The notes: generated by a model not told the origin, from the letters alone. 64,000 nt of DNA from Poecilobothrus nobilitatus (GCA_947095535.1 OX352773.1:86462670-86526669), one strand, 5' to 3'. Shown: positions 10,200-24,682, numbered from the stretch's first letter. Translations and numbers: made by a program.

Positions 10200-12440
10200 A
10201 ATTTAGTTTAAGTTTCCATTGAATATTAAAAAAAAAACAAAAAATAATTTGAATTATATTTAAAAGATAAACAAAAAATGTTTGTTAAAACTTTGAATTT
10301 GAAAAGATTATAAATTAATGATAATAATTCAAAAAGTGTTTTCAATTTTCTTCATTAAAAAACCCCTTTGGTGGACAACTTTTTTTTAAATAACTTTTTT
10401 AGCATTAAAAAATTTGGAATAATATACAAATAATTGGAGCGCTTTGATTATCTGTAACGAAGATGGTAAGATTAAATAATTATTCAATAATAGTTGTGCT
10501 TAAAAAAAAATTCAAAATGAGATATCCTCGAAAAAATGAAAACAAAAGTTGTGGTGAAAAACACGTGACTTGATCAAGCAACAGAAAAATACAAGTTTGT
10601 TTTAGGGTAGCTTACCAATTGAAAAGGGGTAACAACATACGATTATTCATACACGGTTCTCATAATTTTTTCCCCGTAAACAAAAAATAATTAAAGCAAA
10701 ATTTATATTTATAAAAAAATATTTTTATTTTTTTATTTTTTTTTCACTTTTATTTCAGTCATAATAACTTATAATTAATAAAAAAAAATTGTTATTTGTC
10801 ATTTCCTTTTTTTTTTAAATAAAATAAAAAAAATACCACTATTAAATTGCAAAATATTTTTTTTTAAGCTTAACTACTAAAGGAGAGCTGATTTGTTTCA
10901 AAAATATATTTTTTACAATTTTGGTATTTAAAATTAACATTAAAATAAAAATAGTAATACAAAGAATAAAATTCTTCTAAAGAATTATTTCTAATTATAT
11001 GATAGATGAGTTCCTGTTAAAATGATTTTTATCTTAATTATATTGATTTTTTCAATTCTGACATTCGGTATATTAAAATCTTTTTAATTTTATATTTAAA
11101 AAAAAATGGAATATGATTAGTTTTTTTTAAAATAAATATTCACAGAAAATAAAAAAAAAAAGTGATTTACAAACTTTTAATAATTTACAAAAAAAAAAAA
11201 AAATCTTTAAAAAAATATATGATTATATTATTTAATTTACTTATTTACTTTTTTTTTAGTATGTACCTAAAAAAATTGAGACAAACTTACAAACTTTATT
11301 CTTTTTAAAAAACAAAATTTACAAATAACAGAAATATATATAAAATGTACTATTTTTTAATAATTATTTTTAGTTTATTTAAAAAAAAATGTACTGGAAG
11401 TCAATGTATTATTTATAACGAGCATTAAATCAATTATCTAAAATCATTTTCTAATATTATCAATTATAAAAAAAAAAAAAACTTTTTCGTAAGATATTAA
11501 AAGGTTAGTAGTACTTGGTTGTTTGGCACATTCTGTGAAAATTTTACAAATGAATTAAAATGTCATATACATAATATGAAATTAAATGGCACTTTTTGTA
11601 TGTTAGGACAACAATAAACCTCGCTTTATATTTAATTTAATACTAAAACATGTTTATCCATTTTTTTTTTTATAATTGATAATTTAAAAATATGCTTAAA
11701 CATATAAATATATTTAATAAGTAATCATTACAATTTAATAAATATCGATCGATAATTATAAAAGTTGTTATTGGTTGTATCATTTTGTTTTTTTTTTGTA
11801 AAACCAGTTTACTTTTTAAAACTATTTCAAAAATAATTTTAGATGATTTTAACAATTTTTATAATGATCGACTTACATTATCATTTTCGTTTAAATATTA
11901 AGAAAATCAATGAGTTTCTTTTTTTCTACTTTTAATGTTATATAAATTTTAAAACCTTCTTCTAACATAAAGAAACTCTTTCTTTTAATAAAGTTAAATT
12001 TATTTGTTGATTTTCAAAAATTTTGTTTTTGGTTTTTGTTTTTGAAAAAGGTTTTTGTTTTTATTTTCTTTGTGCACTTTTCGACTTTTCATATTGTGAA
12101 AGTGATATTTTAATTAAAAATGAGTTGCATTCAAAAAAAGAAACTATGAAGAAGCTGATATAAATATATTTAATAATGATGAGAAAAGACTACTTAGTAG
12201 TTTTTGATGTATGAAATATGTGTGGAAAATATATTTGAATATAAAAAATAAAGCGTTTATTTCATTATTATTTCTATTTTTACCTAAAGCCTACAAAATT
12301 TTTTTTTACTAAAAAAAAATTTTTTTTTATTTGCATTTCTTTTCTGTTTAATCTTTTTTTTAAGTTCTAATTAAAGCCAATCTATCAAATTTTTAAACAA
12401 AAAAAAACAACGAGAAATAACACTAATAAAAAAAACAAAA
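10200..12440. other. Convergent intergenic region between SmD3 and Merlin
   Basis: Very AT-rich DNA with many A and T homopolymers and no credible coding frame. It should contain the 3' UTRs of both convergent genes; TTTATT at 12256-12261 is a possible minus-strand AATAAA for Merlin. No transposon ends were recognised. Confidence 0.5.
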
Positions 12441-12446
12441 ACACTA

Positions 12447-14732
12447 CTAGAGTTCTTCAAAGAATGCAACTCGTGCTTTTGTTGAACCAGATTTTAATTT
12501 TTTTAATGTTGAGTATTTTGTTTCACCAGATCTTAATTGAGCAGCACTAATTTTATCCAATGGACTTTCTTCAATTTTTAATAATTCAATTTCTGAGCGT
12601 AATGTACGTAATTTATTATGAACTTGTTTTGATTTTTCCCAAAATTCAGCACGATTACATTCCAATTCATTTGTAATATGTTCCATATCATTTTGTGATA
12701 AATAAAAACCATTTGTTGACATTAAATCTGAACCTGTTGTATCTGTTAACATATCTGGTGTTATTGATGGATTTAATGATGTTGTTGATGGTACTAATAA
12801 TGATTCCATTGAACATTGTGCAACACTGATACCACAACTTAAAAATGCATATAATTTTTTTGTTGCTTCTTGTTCAGCTATTTGTGCTGCAACTAATTCT
12901 TGTCGTAATCTTTCAGCTTCTGATGCACGTTTGTCTTTTTCTTCAGTTAAATGTTGTACATAAAATTCAGCATCGCGTATTTTTTTTTCTAATTCATTTT
13001 TTTCTTTTTCTGTTTTTATATGATTTTCACGTAAACGAATTAAATCATCATGAAATTTATTTGCTTTACATTCAGTTAAATGTGCTTGTTCTTCATTTAA
13101 ACGACTTTTTTCTACTAAAATTTCTTTTGTTTCTTCAGATTTTCTCTAAAAAACAAAAATTTTAAAAAATATTTTTATAAAAATTTTTATTTATCAATAA
13201 GGAGTAATTAATAAATACCAATGCTTCACTAGCAGATCTCATATCTTCTTGCATAACTTGCAATCGTCTTTCTAAATCTTGTTTTTCGCGTTCAGCTGCT
13301 TCTCTTAATTTCTTTTCTCTCTGATATTTACTTCGTTCAATTTGACGTCTTTGTTTTTCTTCTTTTGCTTGTGCTTTCATTTGTTGAATTTCCATTGTAT
13401 CTTGCTTTCGTCGTTTCATATATAAATTATGATTTCCAATACACAAATCTAAAATCTACACAATAATGGCTGATAAATAATAATTTTATAAAACAAAAAA
13501 TATATAAAATATATAAAAAAGAATAAATATTTATTATATAAAATAAATAATAATATATAAAATAATATAAATAATTATAAATAAAAAATATTATAAAAAA
13601 AATTGTTACCATTTTATTTATTCTTAAGTTCTGTGAATAAAATACAAAATTAGGTGATTTTGAATCAACTGGCCTTATTGTAAATTTTTTATCGTCAAAA
13701 CTAACATCACGAATTTCAGACCATTGAAATGTTGTTTTTGGAGTTAGTTTATTGTTTTTTTCATAAATATTTAGCCCCATTGCAGTAACTCCCAACCATA
13801 GTTCTGAATGTTTCTTATTCTAAAAATTTTCAAAATACAAGAAAACTTTGTTTTAGAAATAAAAAACATATTATTAAATTGATGTTTTTATACCGAAATT
13901 AAAAAATAATTTACTCCATACATATCTAAATCTTGTGCAATTTTTAAATATTCCATCTCTACTTCGTCTCTTGTCATCGGTTCATGGTCTTCATACCTTA
14001 AATGAAAATTAAAAAATTATTTTCTGTCGATTCAATTCAATTTCTACAAAAACCAACCATGTCTTTATTCTATCTTCCCACATCATTGGTGTCATTTGAT
14101 ACTGATCTATAACTCGTTGCGGTAAAAGTTCATTAGCAACTTGTGCTAACATACCAGGTTTATAATTTTCATAATCATAAGGTCCTACAAAATAAAATTG
14201 TTTAAATAATTTTTTATTTTTTATTTTTTTTTAAATATGTAATACCAAATTGTACATGAACTGCATATGATGCTAATAATACAGAAGCCTCTGGTGGACA
14301 ATAAATATCCATTGAGAGAATACTTTGCTTAACTTGTAAAAAAAATAAATGTTGTGTAATCTCTTGAACCAATTCTTCACTAACATTTTCCGGAAAAAAT
14401 TTTGCAAAAAAATTAAAAACACATCCACCATTCTTAATATTAATTTTTTGATCTTTAACTTTTTTTTCCATTTTTAGCCACACAACATCACCTCTTGTGT
14501 CTGTATACTGCAAACCAAAATACCAAGTTTCTCTCAAACCAATTGTTCTGCATACTAAATCAAATAGATCTTGACCACTTGCTTTATGCTACAATAATAT
14601 TAAAATAAATTATATTTTCATACATATTTTTAATATATAGTTTTTTTTTACCTCTAAATCAAATTCTAATTCTGAATCGAATGTAATTACTTTAACTGGA
14701 AAAGATTTTGTCGTTTTACGAAAAGGACTCAT
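12447..14732 (-). CDS. Mer: Merlin (NF2 orthologue), FERM-domain tumour suppressor
   Basis: Merlin links cortical membrane proteins to actin and acts upstream of Hippo signalling. Seven exons on the minus strand: 14652-14732, 14246-14588, 14058-14184, 13894-13996, 13610-13819, 13219-13455 and 12447-13145. All have GT-AG borders and consistent phase, giving 599 residues from [14 protein letters not shown]. Residues about 8-300 are the FERM domain, with [29 protein letters not shown] and [15 protein letters not shown]. Residues about 300-480 are a charged coiled coil. The C-terminal tail ends [10 protein letters not shown], which distinguishes Merlin from moesin. Thr580 in KYSTLKK sits 20 residues from the end, matching the regulatory Thr616 of Drosophila Merlin. 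The blue-box segment (170-177) reads YQMTPMMW, with Met where YQMTPEMW is usual. Drosophila Merlin is about 635 residues; the shortfall is in the linker before the tail. Exon 6 uses the acceptor giving ILDLCIGNH. Confidence 0.97.
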
Positions 14733-15950
14733 TTTTTCTTTTCATTTAAATAGAAAGAAAAAACGTTTTCACAGTTGTTCTAAATCAAAATTTTTCTAAA
14801 CACACAAATTTTTTTTTCTTTCTAATTATTTTTTACTTTTATTTTAAATTACTTAAATACAAATAAAACAATTGACATAAATTATAATTATATAAAAAAA
14901 AACTTATTAACAATAATCTTGAAATTTTATAAATTTCTTATTATTTAAGGCACTGCATTTTTAGTATTATTTTAAATTTATAAAAATATTTAAAAATAAA
15001 TCTTTATTTTATATTTCAAACAACCATACAAAAAAAAATTCTACTTATCAAAACTGTCAATATTATTCAATGACATTTTCATTTTCTAATTAGAAATTTT
15101 ACCAACTATATGCTGTAGTGTTTTTAAATTTAATCAATTTTACTGTATAAAAACAAAAATTAAATTAATATTTAAATTTTAAATTGAAAGTAATAGTTCT
15201 CGTTTTCTACAATAATTATATATCTAATTATTATATTTTATACTATTATATATTTAATTATATATCTAAAAATTACATAGGAAATATAACTAAATTTTTT
15301 TAAATTTAAAGGTTATTTCTTTTTTCAATTGATTCATGTAAATAAAAGAAAGTTGCTAATAGATGTTAAAATTGTACGTAATATACTCTACTGAAATATT
15401 TATTTTACCATTTCAATCAATATTTATTTTACCATTTCAATAATTATATTATTGTACGCCACTTGACAATATTACATTCATGTTAAATCAAAAAATAAAT
15501 ATTTAATTTGTTTCACGTTTTTTATTAATTCGAATTTCAATCAAGCTTGAAGGAATTTTAAATCAATTAAATCTTATTTCACATCCCTAAACATTTTTAT
15601 TTATTATGCTTGATAATGTCAATAGTTAATTGTCAATTGATTGTCAAGTCAACACTCACACTGCACACATATAAAACCAAAAGTATTTTTACATTTTTAA
15701 CTTTTCCTGAGAGGAAGAGAATTTTTTTCAAATGAAAACAATACATTTTAAAAGTTTTCTTTCAAAAATCAACAAAAATGAAAAAATTATGAAGGATAGA
15801 CAGAGAGCAGAGCAATACACATAAAAAAACAACAATATATATTTTTAAAAACACCACAAACAAAAAATATGACATTTTTTTTTGACAGTCAAAAAATATT
15901 TTCCAGCATCTCGTCGATTTCAATTTGTGCCATTTTTCCGTTTTCGTAAA
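14733..15950. promoter_or_regulatory. Shared upstream region of Merlin and the OTUD7-like gene
   Basis: The two genes are divergent, so this stretch and the DNA to about 16 kb should hold both promoters. It is AT-rich, and I could not place a TATA box, initiator or factor site with any confidence. A short direct repeat, AATATTTATTTTACCATTTC, occurs twice at about 15396-15440. Confidence 0.35.
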
Positions 15951-18900
15951 TCATAGTGTCGTAGTGTCGTACTTTACTATATGAATTTTCGTCGTTGTTC
16001 AATGTTTAAGTAAATCAGTAAGAGTAAAAAAAAGGAAAGGAAAAAATAAGTCAAAATAAAATAAATTTTATTTGCCAATCATTGAAAGAAATAAAATTAA
16101 TTTTTTTTTATTTTGCAAATGAATAATATATTTATTAAAAACAATAAAACTTCTTCCAAGTAAGTATAAGTTGTAATTAGAAATTAATAAAAAAAAAAAA
16201 GTTTTGTTCTACTTCGAAATATGTATATATAAAAAAAAAAAACTAAAAAAATAAAAAGTCTGGTGATGGTGCGTTGTGTTTTTAAATAAATAATTACTCA
16301 CTTTAAAATTAAAAGACAATTTTTATTCATTTTTTATTTAAAATTTAAAGTTTCCATAATTAGAATTTAAAAAAAAACCAATTAAAATAATATATATAAT
16401 ATAATTGAAGGTCAAATTATTAAAAAAAATAATTCATCGCCATTTGTATTTTCATATAAGTATGTACATTATGTAGAAAGAAAAAGTAACCAAAAATGAA
16501 ATAAACAAGGAATATTTTTAATACCTAATTAATGTAATTTCACAAAAAAAAATTTTTGTACAATATAAAGAATATCTAAATATAGATTTTGTTTTTAACA
16601 AAAATACATATAATAAATACATTACCTATTTATATATCCATATATATGCATACATATATATGTATACACATGTATAGGAACATTTAATTTTTTTTTAAAT
16701 ATTTCTAAAATTTGCTGAGTTTTTTGTATTTGTTATTATGATTTTTAATATATGTATTTTATTTTTTTTTTTATTTTGTTGCTCATCTTTTTAATATATT
16801 TATTTATTATTAAAAAAAAGCATATAAAATAACGTAGAGAACATAACGTCGCAATTCAATTGATGCAGAATATAAAATATAAATAATATATATTATATAC
16901 ATTATGTAGATATAATATTTATTTTTAATAATAAACAAAAATTGAACATTCATTTTAAATTAAAGTAATAATTCTGTTTTTGAGTGGGTTATTATAAAAA
17001 TGTTTGGTACATATGTACATACATATGTATATAGGTACACAGTACAAACATTTTTAAACTAATTTCCTACTAAATTCTATTTAAAATACATAATTAATAA
17101 TAATTTTTTGTTTTTGCAAATTAAATTAAAATATCATTAAAATATAATTAAGAAAATATTAAAATTAATTTCAGTAAAAAAAAAAATAGCATTAGAACCT
17201 TGTATTAGCTAGAAGTACATAGAAGGTTGTGTAGTATGTAGTACGTACGTACATACAATGTATATATAAAAATATATACTTAATAATAAATATATTTTTT
17301 TAAATGAAGGTCTTATTTTAGAGGGACGGGGTGATGTCAATTTGATGTTTTAATAATTTCCAGTTTCATTTAAATACGGTTTATAAGTATAGTAGGTATG
17401 TACATAAATAATGTGCATTGAACAAAAGAATAATAAAAGAAAATTTACAACCTTTTGAAATAGATGTATGTATGTATATTTAAGTGAACATGTAAAATTA
17501 TATTTATAAATATAATGTACCTACATAAATATAATATAATATGTGCATATGTATGTATATTTATTACAAATTGAAAATATGAACGATCAAAAAAAAACCA
17601 AGTAGCTTAGCTATAAACAAATTTTTCATTATTCAATTTTATATAATCATCAATATACGAATTATGTAAACAATAGTGAATTAATTTTTTTTTTTAATAA
17701 TAATGTGTATTCTTAATTTTTTATTCAATTTAGAATATCATTATAGTATTTTTTTTTTTTTCAATGATGAAAATACATTTGCTTATATACATATAAGTAT
17801 TAAGTAAATTTCTGTAATAAAACTATAATTGCAAACTTTGATTTTGGATAAAATGTACATATTAATATATACGAGTAGTATATGTAAGTACATTAAAGTA
17901 TGAGGTTTTTTTTTAAACTTTTGTTTATGCTTATTCAATCGTTGATTTTTATTTATTTTTATTTAATTCTTTATAAATATTTATTATACATAATAATATG
18001 TACATATATATAAAATAAAACTTGCCTTACTTCACGCTTTTCGAGTAATATATACATATTATCAATTTATTATTACGTTTTTTTACTGTCGTCTTACTAT
18101 AAGTCTGGTAACAGTTTATATAAATATCTACAATAATGTCATTCCATTCGTCCGTCCTTGGATATTTTAAGTTAATTTGGTTTAAATTCTATTCTCGCTT
18201 TTTTTTTTTTTTTTTGTATTGTTTATTATTTATTAATGATGATAATTGTTTATTACTCACCATTTAAAAATTATAAACAAAAAATGTATTTGTAGGTAGG
18301 TACATGTGTATTAACAGAGTGTTGATATTATTATAAAGTTACTTAATATTAACTTGTTTATATATTTGAAGTTTTTATTATTATTTTTGTTTACATTAGC
18401 TGACTGATTAATATTTATAATGTATGAGGTATTTATCAATTAAAAAAAAATTGTATTGTACCTATATTCATTATTTTTTTTATTGAAATTTAGTCTTTTG
18501 CATACTGATTATTGTTTCTTTTAAAGGATTTCAGTTTTTAATAAATAATAATAATGTGATTATATGTAGACAATATTAAGTTGTAAAATTGGATAGCGTT
18601 AAATTTTTAAAACATTTTTGTTTTATTAGTTTTACATTATGTATAAAAATTTTATAATTTTTTGTAGATGTGAATAGCAATTATTTAATTTCTTATTTTT
18701 ATTTAAAATATATGGTACAAATAGCAGATAACCAACCAAATTAATTACCTAAATTGATTTTCTTTTATTAAAACTAATTGATAATATTTTTTCTTAAGTG
18801 TAATTTTTATAGTGTGTTTAGTGTTGAATCAAAATAAAGAGATTTATTTCTTGTTTACTAAATATAATAAAACTCTACTAATATACACATATATACATTT

Positions 18901-19937
18901 ACAACCTATATGTTTAATATACAACTAATCTGTTTATATTAAGTATTAACGCAGTCATGAATATGTAGTTAATTTATCACTGACATTCTGTTTATAGTTT
19001 GTTAATTTTTTTACATTGATTTTAGAGTATCAGTTCAGATCTAAGTTTATTTTAATATTTTAATAGTTAAAATTTAGCAGTGATTAGTGGTATTTAAAAG
19101 AAAACTTTAGAGAAAAATGTGAATTCATTTCATAATCGTAAAATTTTTACTTAACGTGTATAATATTGCTACACTTCCATATTTCGCATTAACAAATTTC
19201 TGTAATTTATTTGTTTTTCTTCTAATAACTTCTAAATAATGAATCATTTAAATTTATTTTAAGCAAATATATCGTAGTCATGTATGAAGAAATAATATTT
19301 ATTTCCTCTTAAATATATTTAGAACGGTTAAGAATATTTATTGTTATGTTATTATTGATGTAAATGGAAATTTAAAAAATTACAAAGTAAATTTATTTTT
19401 GAACGTAATTTTATTTTTAATTTTCCATTCAATTTAATTAATTTTTTTTTTTTTTTTTCTATATTTCTTCTTTTCTATTCTAGTGTAAATAAAATATCAA
19501 TGACTTTAGACAACCACTCAATTATCTTCCATTTGTGGCATTCAAAAATATTATAACTCAGCAATAACACAATAATATAAAACAACAATAACATCACAAA
19601 AAAAAACTTTTTTTTCTATCACAGCTTCATTTGTATATCATTATTTTTGTCACAAAAAGATTACTGCAATGTTCAGATCATATTTGATTTTATAAATACA
19701 ACACCTTTTTCATTAATTTAAATTAAAATTAAGGAGGAAACAAATTTATTAATTTAAAAAAAAGAAAAAGATCTAATCTAAACTCAAGAAACTTTTTATG
19801 CTATATTTTCAATTTTAAGTTATTAATTATTTTTATTTATTTTACATCATTTATTTATTTATTTATTTATTTAAAACTAAAAATATTTCATTGTACACAA
19901 TCACATCATCACTAATCATTTAATAAATTAAAAAATC
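15950..19937 (+). other. Probable 5' UTR exon and leader intron of the OTUD7-like gene
   Basis: A good donor (CCAAG/TAAGTA, GT at 16160-16161) follows a less AT-rich block at about 15900-16020. A strong acceptor (long T tract, then TATTCTAG ending at 19483) lies 455 bases before the ATG. Together they suggest an untranslated first exon ending at 16159 and an intron of about 3.3 kb. The intron is AT-rich with many TACATATGTATGTACA-like microsatellites and no coding frame. This is inferred from splice signals only. Confidence 0.4.
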
Positions 19938-22900
19938 ATGAACGAATCAAGACTCATATCAGAATTTATGTCATTAACTGGAGCAAATCCAAACGATGCA
20001 ATGCAATGTCTTAGAGCTTGGGATTGGGATTTAAAAAGAGCTATAACAGATTATAATGGTAAGGTTTTATAATACCAAAAAATAACTAAAAATGATAATT
20101 AATTATAAGTACACATTCTAATAATTTTTTTTATTTCATTGTAAACTAATGAAAAACTCATTGATCATTTACAATTTTAGATACATTTCAATTTGATTAT
20201 CGGGAACCAACAAATGATCAAGCAAATTATAGAGATGATAATAATACAAGTAGGAATTTAATTGATTTAAATGAAGATTATAATAAGAGTTGTATGTTAA
20301 GTGATAATAATCGACAAAAAAAGAATTTAAATTTGCCACCCACGTCATTATCATCAACTGTAACTGGAAATCAACAAACACAACAATATAATATAGGTAG
20401 TGTTATTGAAAAACGACCAATTTTATCGAAGGCTGATTCAGTTGATATTGTTGATTGTAAGTTGTTTTGTTTTATTGTATAAATGATTTTTTGATTATTT
20501 ATTACAAAAAAATAACTAAAATTACATAATTTGTAATTATTTGAATAATAAAACGTTGTAAAAATAAATAAGTAATTATTTAATATTGTCACGTTCATTT
20601 TGTCGCAATAATTTTTCGCGTATTAAAAATATACATATATGCACATAAATATATTTTTTTTATATTTGTAGGTCGAAAGCTCTCTCGTGGTATATCACGT
20701 GCAACTGATAATATTAATTTGGTATCAAAAGCTCGTACTGAAATTGCAATGGATTTTCGTGGTAATACTAATAATATTAATTCCAAGAAAAATTCAAATT
20801 TAGAACAACAAATTACAAATAATTCATTGGATACACCAGATTTTACTTTCATATTACCAAATATTTTCAATTATAAAGATTCATTTCGATTATTTTTGGA
20901 GAAAGATTTAATTGAATGTTCAACATTGCAAGCTTTAGAACAATTTCATCGCTTAAATTGGTGGGTCGATCATGGATTGTGTCGAAAATTATGGCCTTTG
21001 GCTACTACAGGTATTTTATTCTATTAAAGTTTGAAATTAGCATTATATAAAACAACTTTATTTTAAGGTGATGGTAATTGTTTATTACATGCAGCTTCTC
21101 TAGGAATGTGGGGTTTTCATGATAGAAAATTAACATTAAGAAAAGCATTACATAGCATATTATCGAATGGAAAATGTCGTGATGCATTATGGCGACGATG
21201 GCGTTTTCAACAGACACGCTTGAATAAACGAGCAGGATTCGTTTATTCTGAAATAGAATGGGCCAAAGAATGGGATGAATTAATATCAATGTCTTCACCA
21301 GAACCGCGTAATAGTGTTAATATTAGAAGACGGTTTTCTTCATCAACTGATCGTCATAGTTTAATAAGTTCAGAATCAATTGATGACTCAGCAACATATG
21401 AATCTCTTGAAGAAATACATATTTTAGCTTTGGCACATGTATTACGTAGGACAATAATTGTTATATCAGATACAGTATTAAAAGATTTGAATGGTGAAGC
21501 AATGGCACCAATAACATTTGGTGGTGTTTATTTACCATTTGAAATAAATGCAGCTGAATGTAATCGTGGACCATTATTATTAGCATATGATATGGCACAT
21601 TTTTCTGCTTTAGTACCTATGGAAACGGGTTCAGAATATCCTCCAGCTTTAATTCCTTTAGTTGATTTTGAAAATGTTTTACTACCAGTACAATTTTGTA
21701 TTGATCCAGGAGAAAATTTCAATTGGATTGAATATGATGGAGCAGAAGGAAATTGGGCATTAAGTGAAAGAGAACAAATGGCATTATTAAAAGAATATTT
21801 AGATATTGTGTATGCAACAACATCAAGTACACCAGATGAAGATGTTTTCGAAGATTTAACTGATGACGAATATGAAAAAAGATTTGTTGAATCTGAAGTT
21901 ATAATACCACAGCAACAGAATCAGCATCATTCATCCAATCAATATAGTTTTGTGTCTGATGAACCACATCAGAATAAAAGTAAAGCAGCAAAACAATTAC
22001 AAAGTGTTGCAAAACAATTTGGTAGCATTGGAAAAAGCATGAGCAAAAAAATTAAAAAGAATATTGGTTCGATTACAAAAATTGGAAATAAAAGTAATGG
22101 CGGAAGTAATAAATTAAAAAATACATTATCATCTGGTAGTTCAACGCAAAGTTTTACATGTATACGTTTATTGTGTGCCAAATTAAGAATAAAACGTCAT
22201 GAATATCAAGAAGAAATGATACGAAATTATTTAGAATGTGCTCGGACAAGATATTTAGATTTAGAAAAAAATCATGATAAATTAAGTGCTGCAGAATTAG
22301 ACAGACAACAACTAGAAATGTTGCAACTTTCAGAACCAGACATTGGTAATGTTTGTTTTTGTTTACTTTAAAACTTTGATAAACAAAGTAATCGCTATTT
22401 CTTTGATTTTAGGTCTTGTTTACTGTGTAAATATTGGATGTAATAATTTTGCAAATTCAGATACAAGTTATTTATGTTATGAATGTTATGAAAAACAAAA
22501 ACAACGTGAATCAAATACAACATATTTATCGATGGCACCCCGTTATGGCACAGGTAAATCAAAATTTTATGCTCAAGCTGATATGTCAGCACATGAGAGT
22601 ATTAAAAATTTACCGCCAGCAAAACGCTTAAATGATTTAGATCAAACATTATACTTATCAAATTCAACATTTTTTAATGATAATAATTTATTAAAAAGAG
22701 GTGGCAATAGTAGCAGTAATAGTAGCACAAACAGTAATACATCATTATCAAATTTAACCAATACGACATCAAATAATAGTAATAATTTAATATCAGGAAC
22801 ATCACCATTACCTCTTGCATCAACAACATCCACAACTATTGGTAATAATCTAGTCAATCGTGAATCCTTATACCGTCATGGTTATAGTCCAACAGTACGT

Positions 22901-23536
22901 TTAATTGATGAAGAACAAGAACAAGATTACATTCAAAAACCAAATGGGACTGTATCGGTATATAGTCCTGGTAATACAATTACACCATCAAATCTTAATG
23001 GGAATAGTAATAACAATAATAGCAGTAACATTAATAGTGATATCAACAATATTAATGGTAGTAATAATAATAATTTTAAAAATAATAATAATACAACAAA
23101 TACAACAACGCATCATACACCAGTTACAAGAATTATTAAAATAGAACTTGAACAAGATCAACCGCAACAGCAAAATTTAATTGAATCTTCCAACAAAATT
23201 AATTTAATAACAACAACATTACTTAAAACAAATGATTTTGATACAAAACCATGTAAAACTTTAGGTTGCAATTTTTATGGTACACTTGCCACAAATTTTT
23301 ATTGTTCAAAATGTTACCAATTAATGTCAAAAAATAAAAATGAACCTTTAATTGATTTATCATCACCATTGCCTCAGCACCAGCAGTCAACTTCATTAGC
23401 TTCTTCTCCAACATCACATAATTTAATCAAAAATTCCGCGTCAACAACAACTGCAACTGGTAAATCAACAACGATTTATCCGACTGCAACAGCTACAATT
23501 ACTAAAACAGGTAATAAAATAATGTCTGATATTTAA
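19938..23536 (+). CDS. OTUD7: OTUD7/Cezanne-type OTU deubiquitinase
   Basis: Cezanne enzymes are cysteine proteases that cleave ubiquitin chains, with Lys11 preference in the human proteins. Exons 19938-20058, 20181-20456, 20672-21010, 21068-22345 and 22413-23536 join in phase to give 1045 residues. Residues 1-41 are a UBA-like helix bundle (LISEFMSLTGANPNDAMQCL). The OTU domain spans about 195-430, with LNWWV, the catalytic Cys250 in [20 protein letters not shown], and His423 in AYDMAHFSALV. A basic KSMSKKIKKNIGSITK region follows, then RHEYQEEMIRNYL, both typical of the family. An A20 zinc finger has Cys676, 681, 693 and 696 (C-x4-C-x11-C-x2-C). A long Asn/Ser/Thr-rich linker leads to a second finger of identical spacing at Cys952, 957, 969 and 972. 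Human OTUD7A/B have one such finger. The codons before 22413 in that frame are intron. An alternative donor at 23512 leaves the exact C-terminus open. Confidence 0.95.
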
Positions 23537-24680
23537 AATATAAAATATTTATTTAGAATTACAAAAAAATATACACATATAATATAATATATTTGAAAAT
23601 ATAATAATTTAAATAATATATACATAAATATATATTATTTAAATACAAAGTATTTATGCAAAAAAAAAAATGCAAACAAGATATTAATTAAAATTTTAAA
23701 ATAATAATAATAAAACCAAGCAAAAAAAAAAATTATTATAATAAAATGTAAACTATGAGAAAATGGTATAAAAATTAAAGTAAGTATTTAAAAAAAAGAA
23801 AAACAATTACAGTCATTTATGTTTCTAATAAATTTATTTTATAGAGTTAATAATTTTTTTTAATACACATCAGATTCATTATGATAAAAGTTTACATTAA
23901 TAGTTATGATGTACTTTTTTTTAATATATATTATGTAATATGATTCAAATATTAAAATTTTCTTTATTTTCTTAATATATATAACCAAAAAATATGATAT
24001 CACTTAACCAAAATTAAATTACATAGTATGTACATTAAATTAATGTAAGGATTAAAGATCATAATGATAAGTAAAATCTCTATTACATTTTTTTTTTCTT
24101 TGCCTTCATTTCATTTTTCAATAATAATTTATATTTAATGTATATGTACATAATTTACATATTATATTCAACAAAATAATTTAATTTTATATTTATTAAT
24201 TATGTATTGTATATATAATATATTATTAATAGTAATCCATTACAAATAAGAAAAAGAAAAAAAAAAAACGTAATTTGTTTCAATTTTAATAATTTATACA
24301 TTTGAAAAATAATTCCTGTGATACAATAATATATACATATGAATATTTAATATTTAATTTATTTTAAACATATTTTTCTATACCTCTGATTTTCACATTT
24401 ATTATTAATTTTTCTTTTTCTAATTGTTCCGTCCAAAACTCTGTTTGCTTTTTGGTTTACAAATTTTTATAAAAAAAACTAAAAACCAAAAACAAAAGAT
24501 ATAATAAAAAAAATTAATTGTATTTTAATATAATATTAATATTTATTTTAAATTTTTTTGATTTTGAATATTACATATTTGAAATAATAGTTATAATTGT
24601 TTTAACACAAATGTTTTAAAATTGCAAAATTTTTAATAAATTCCACTGAAAGTTTATATGTTGATTAGATTCATTCAGTC
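23537..24680. other. 3' flank of the OTUD7-like gene
   Basis: Extremely AT-rich, with ATATAT tracts and no coding frame. AATAAA-type hexamers occur, for example near 23709, and one of them probably serves the gene. Nothing else recognised. Confidence 0.45.
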
Positions 24681-24682
24681 AA

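Noticed and set aside
12845..13165. Plus-strand open frame of 106 codons
   Set aside because: It is the reverse reading of Merlin exon 7, has a Leu/Phe/His-rich composition, and has no independent support.
13427..13795. Minus-strand 122-codon frame as a separate protein
   Set aside because: It is Merlin exon 5 running into an AT-rich intron; splicing at 13610 and 13455 restores the family sequence.
22343..22412. Start of the 397-codon frame before 22413
   Set aside because: This part is intron. The GT-AG pair at 22346/22412 joins the OTU exon to the zinc-finger exon in phase.
22434..23173. Several overlapping frames on both strands
   Set aside because: They are shadows of the repetitive Asn/Ser/Thr codons in exon 5 of the OTUD7-like gene.
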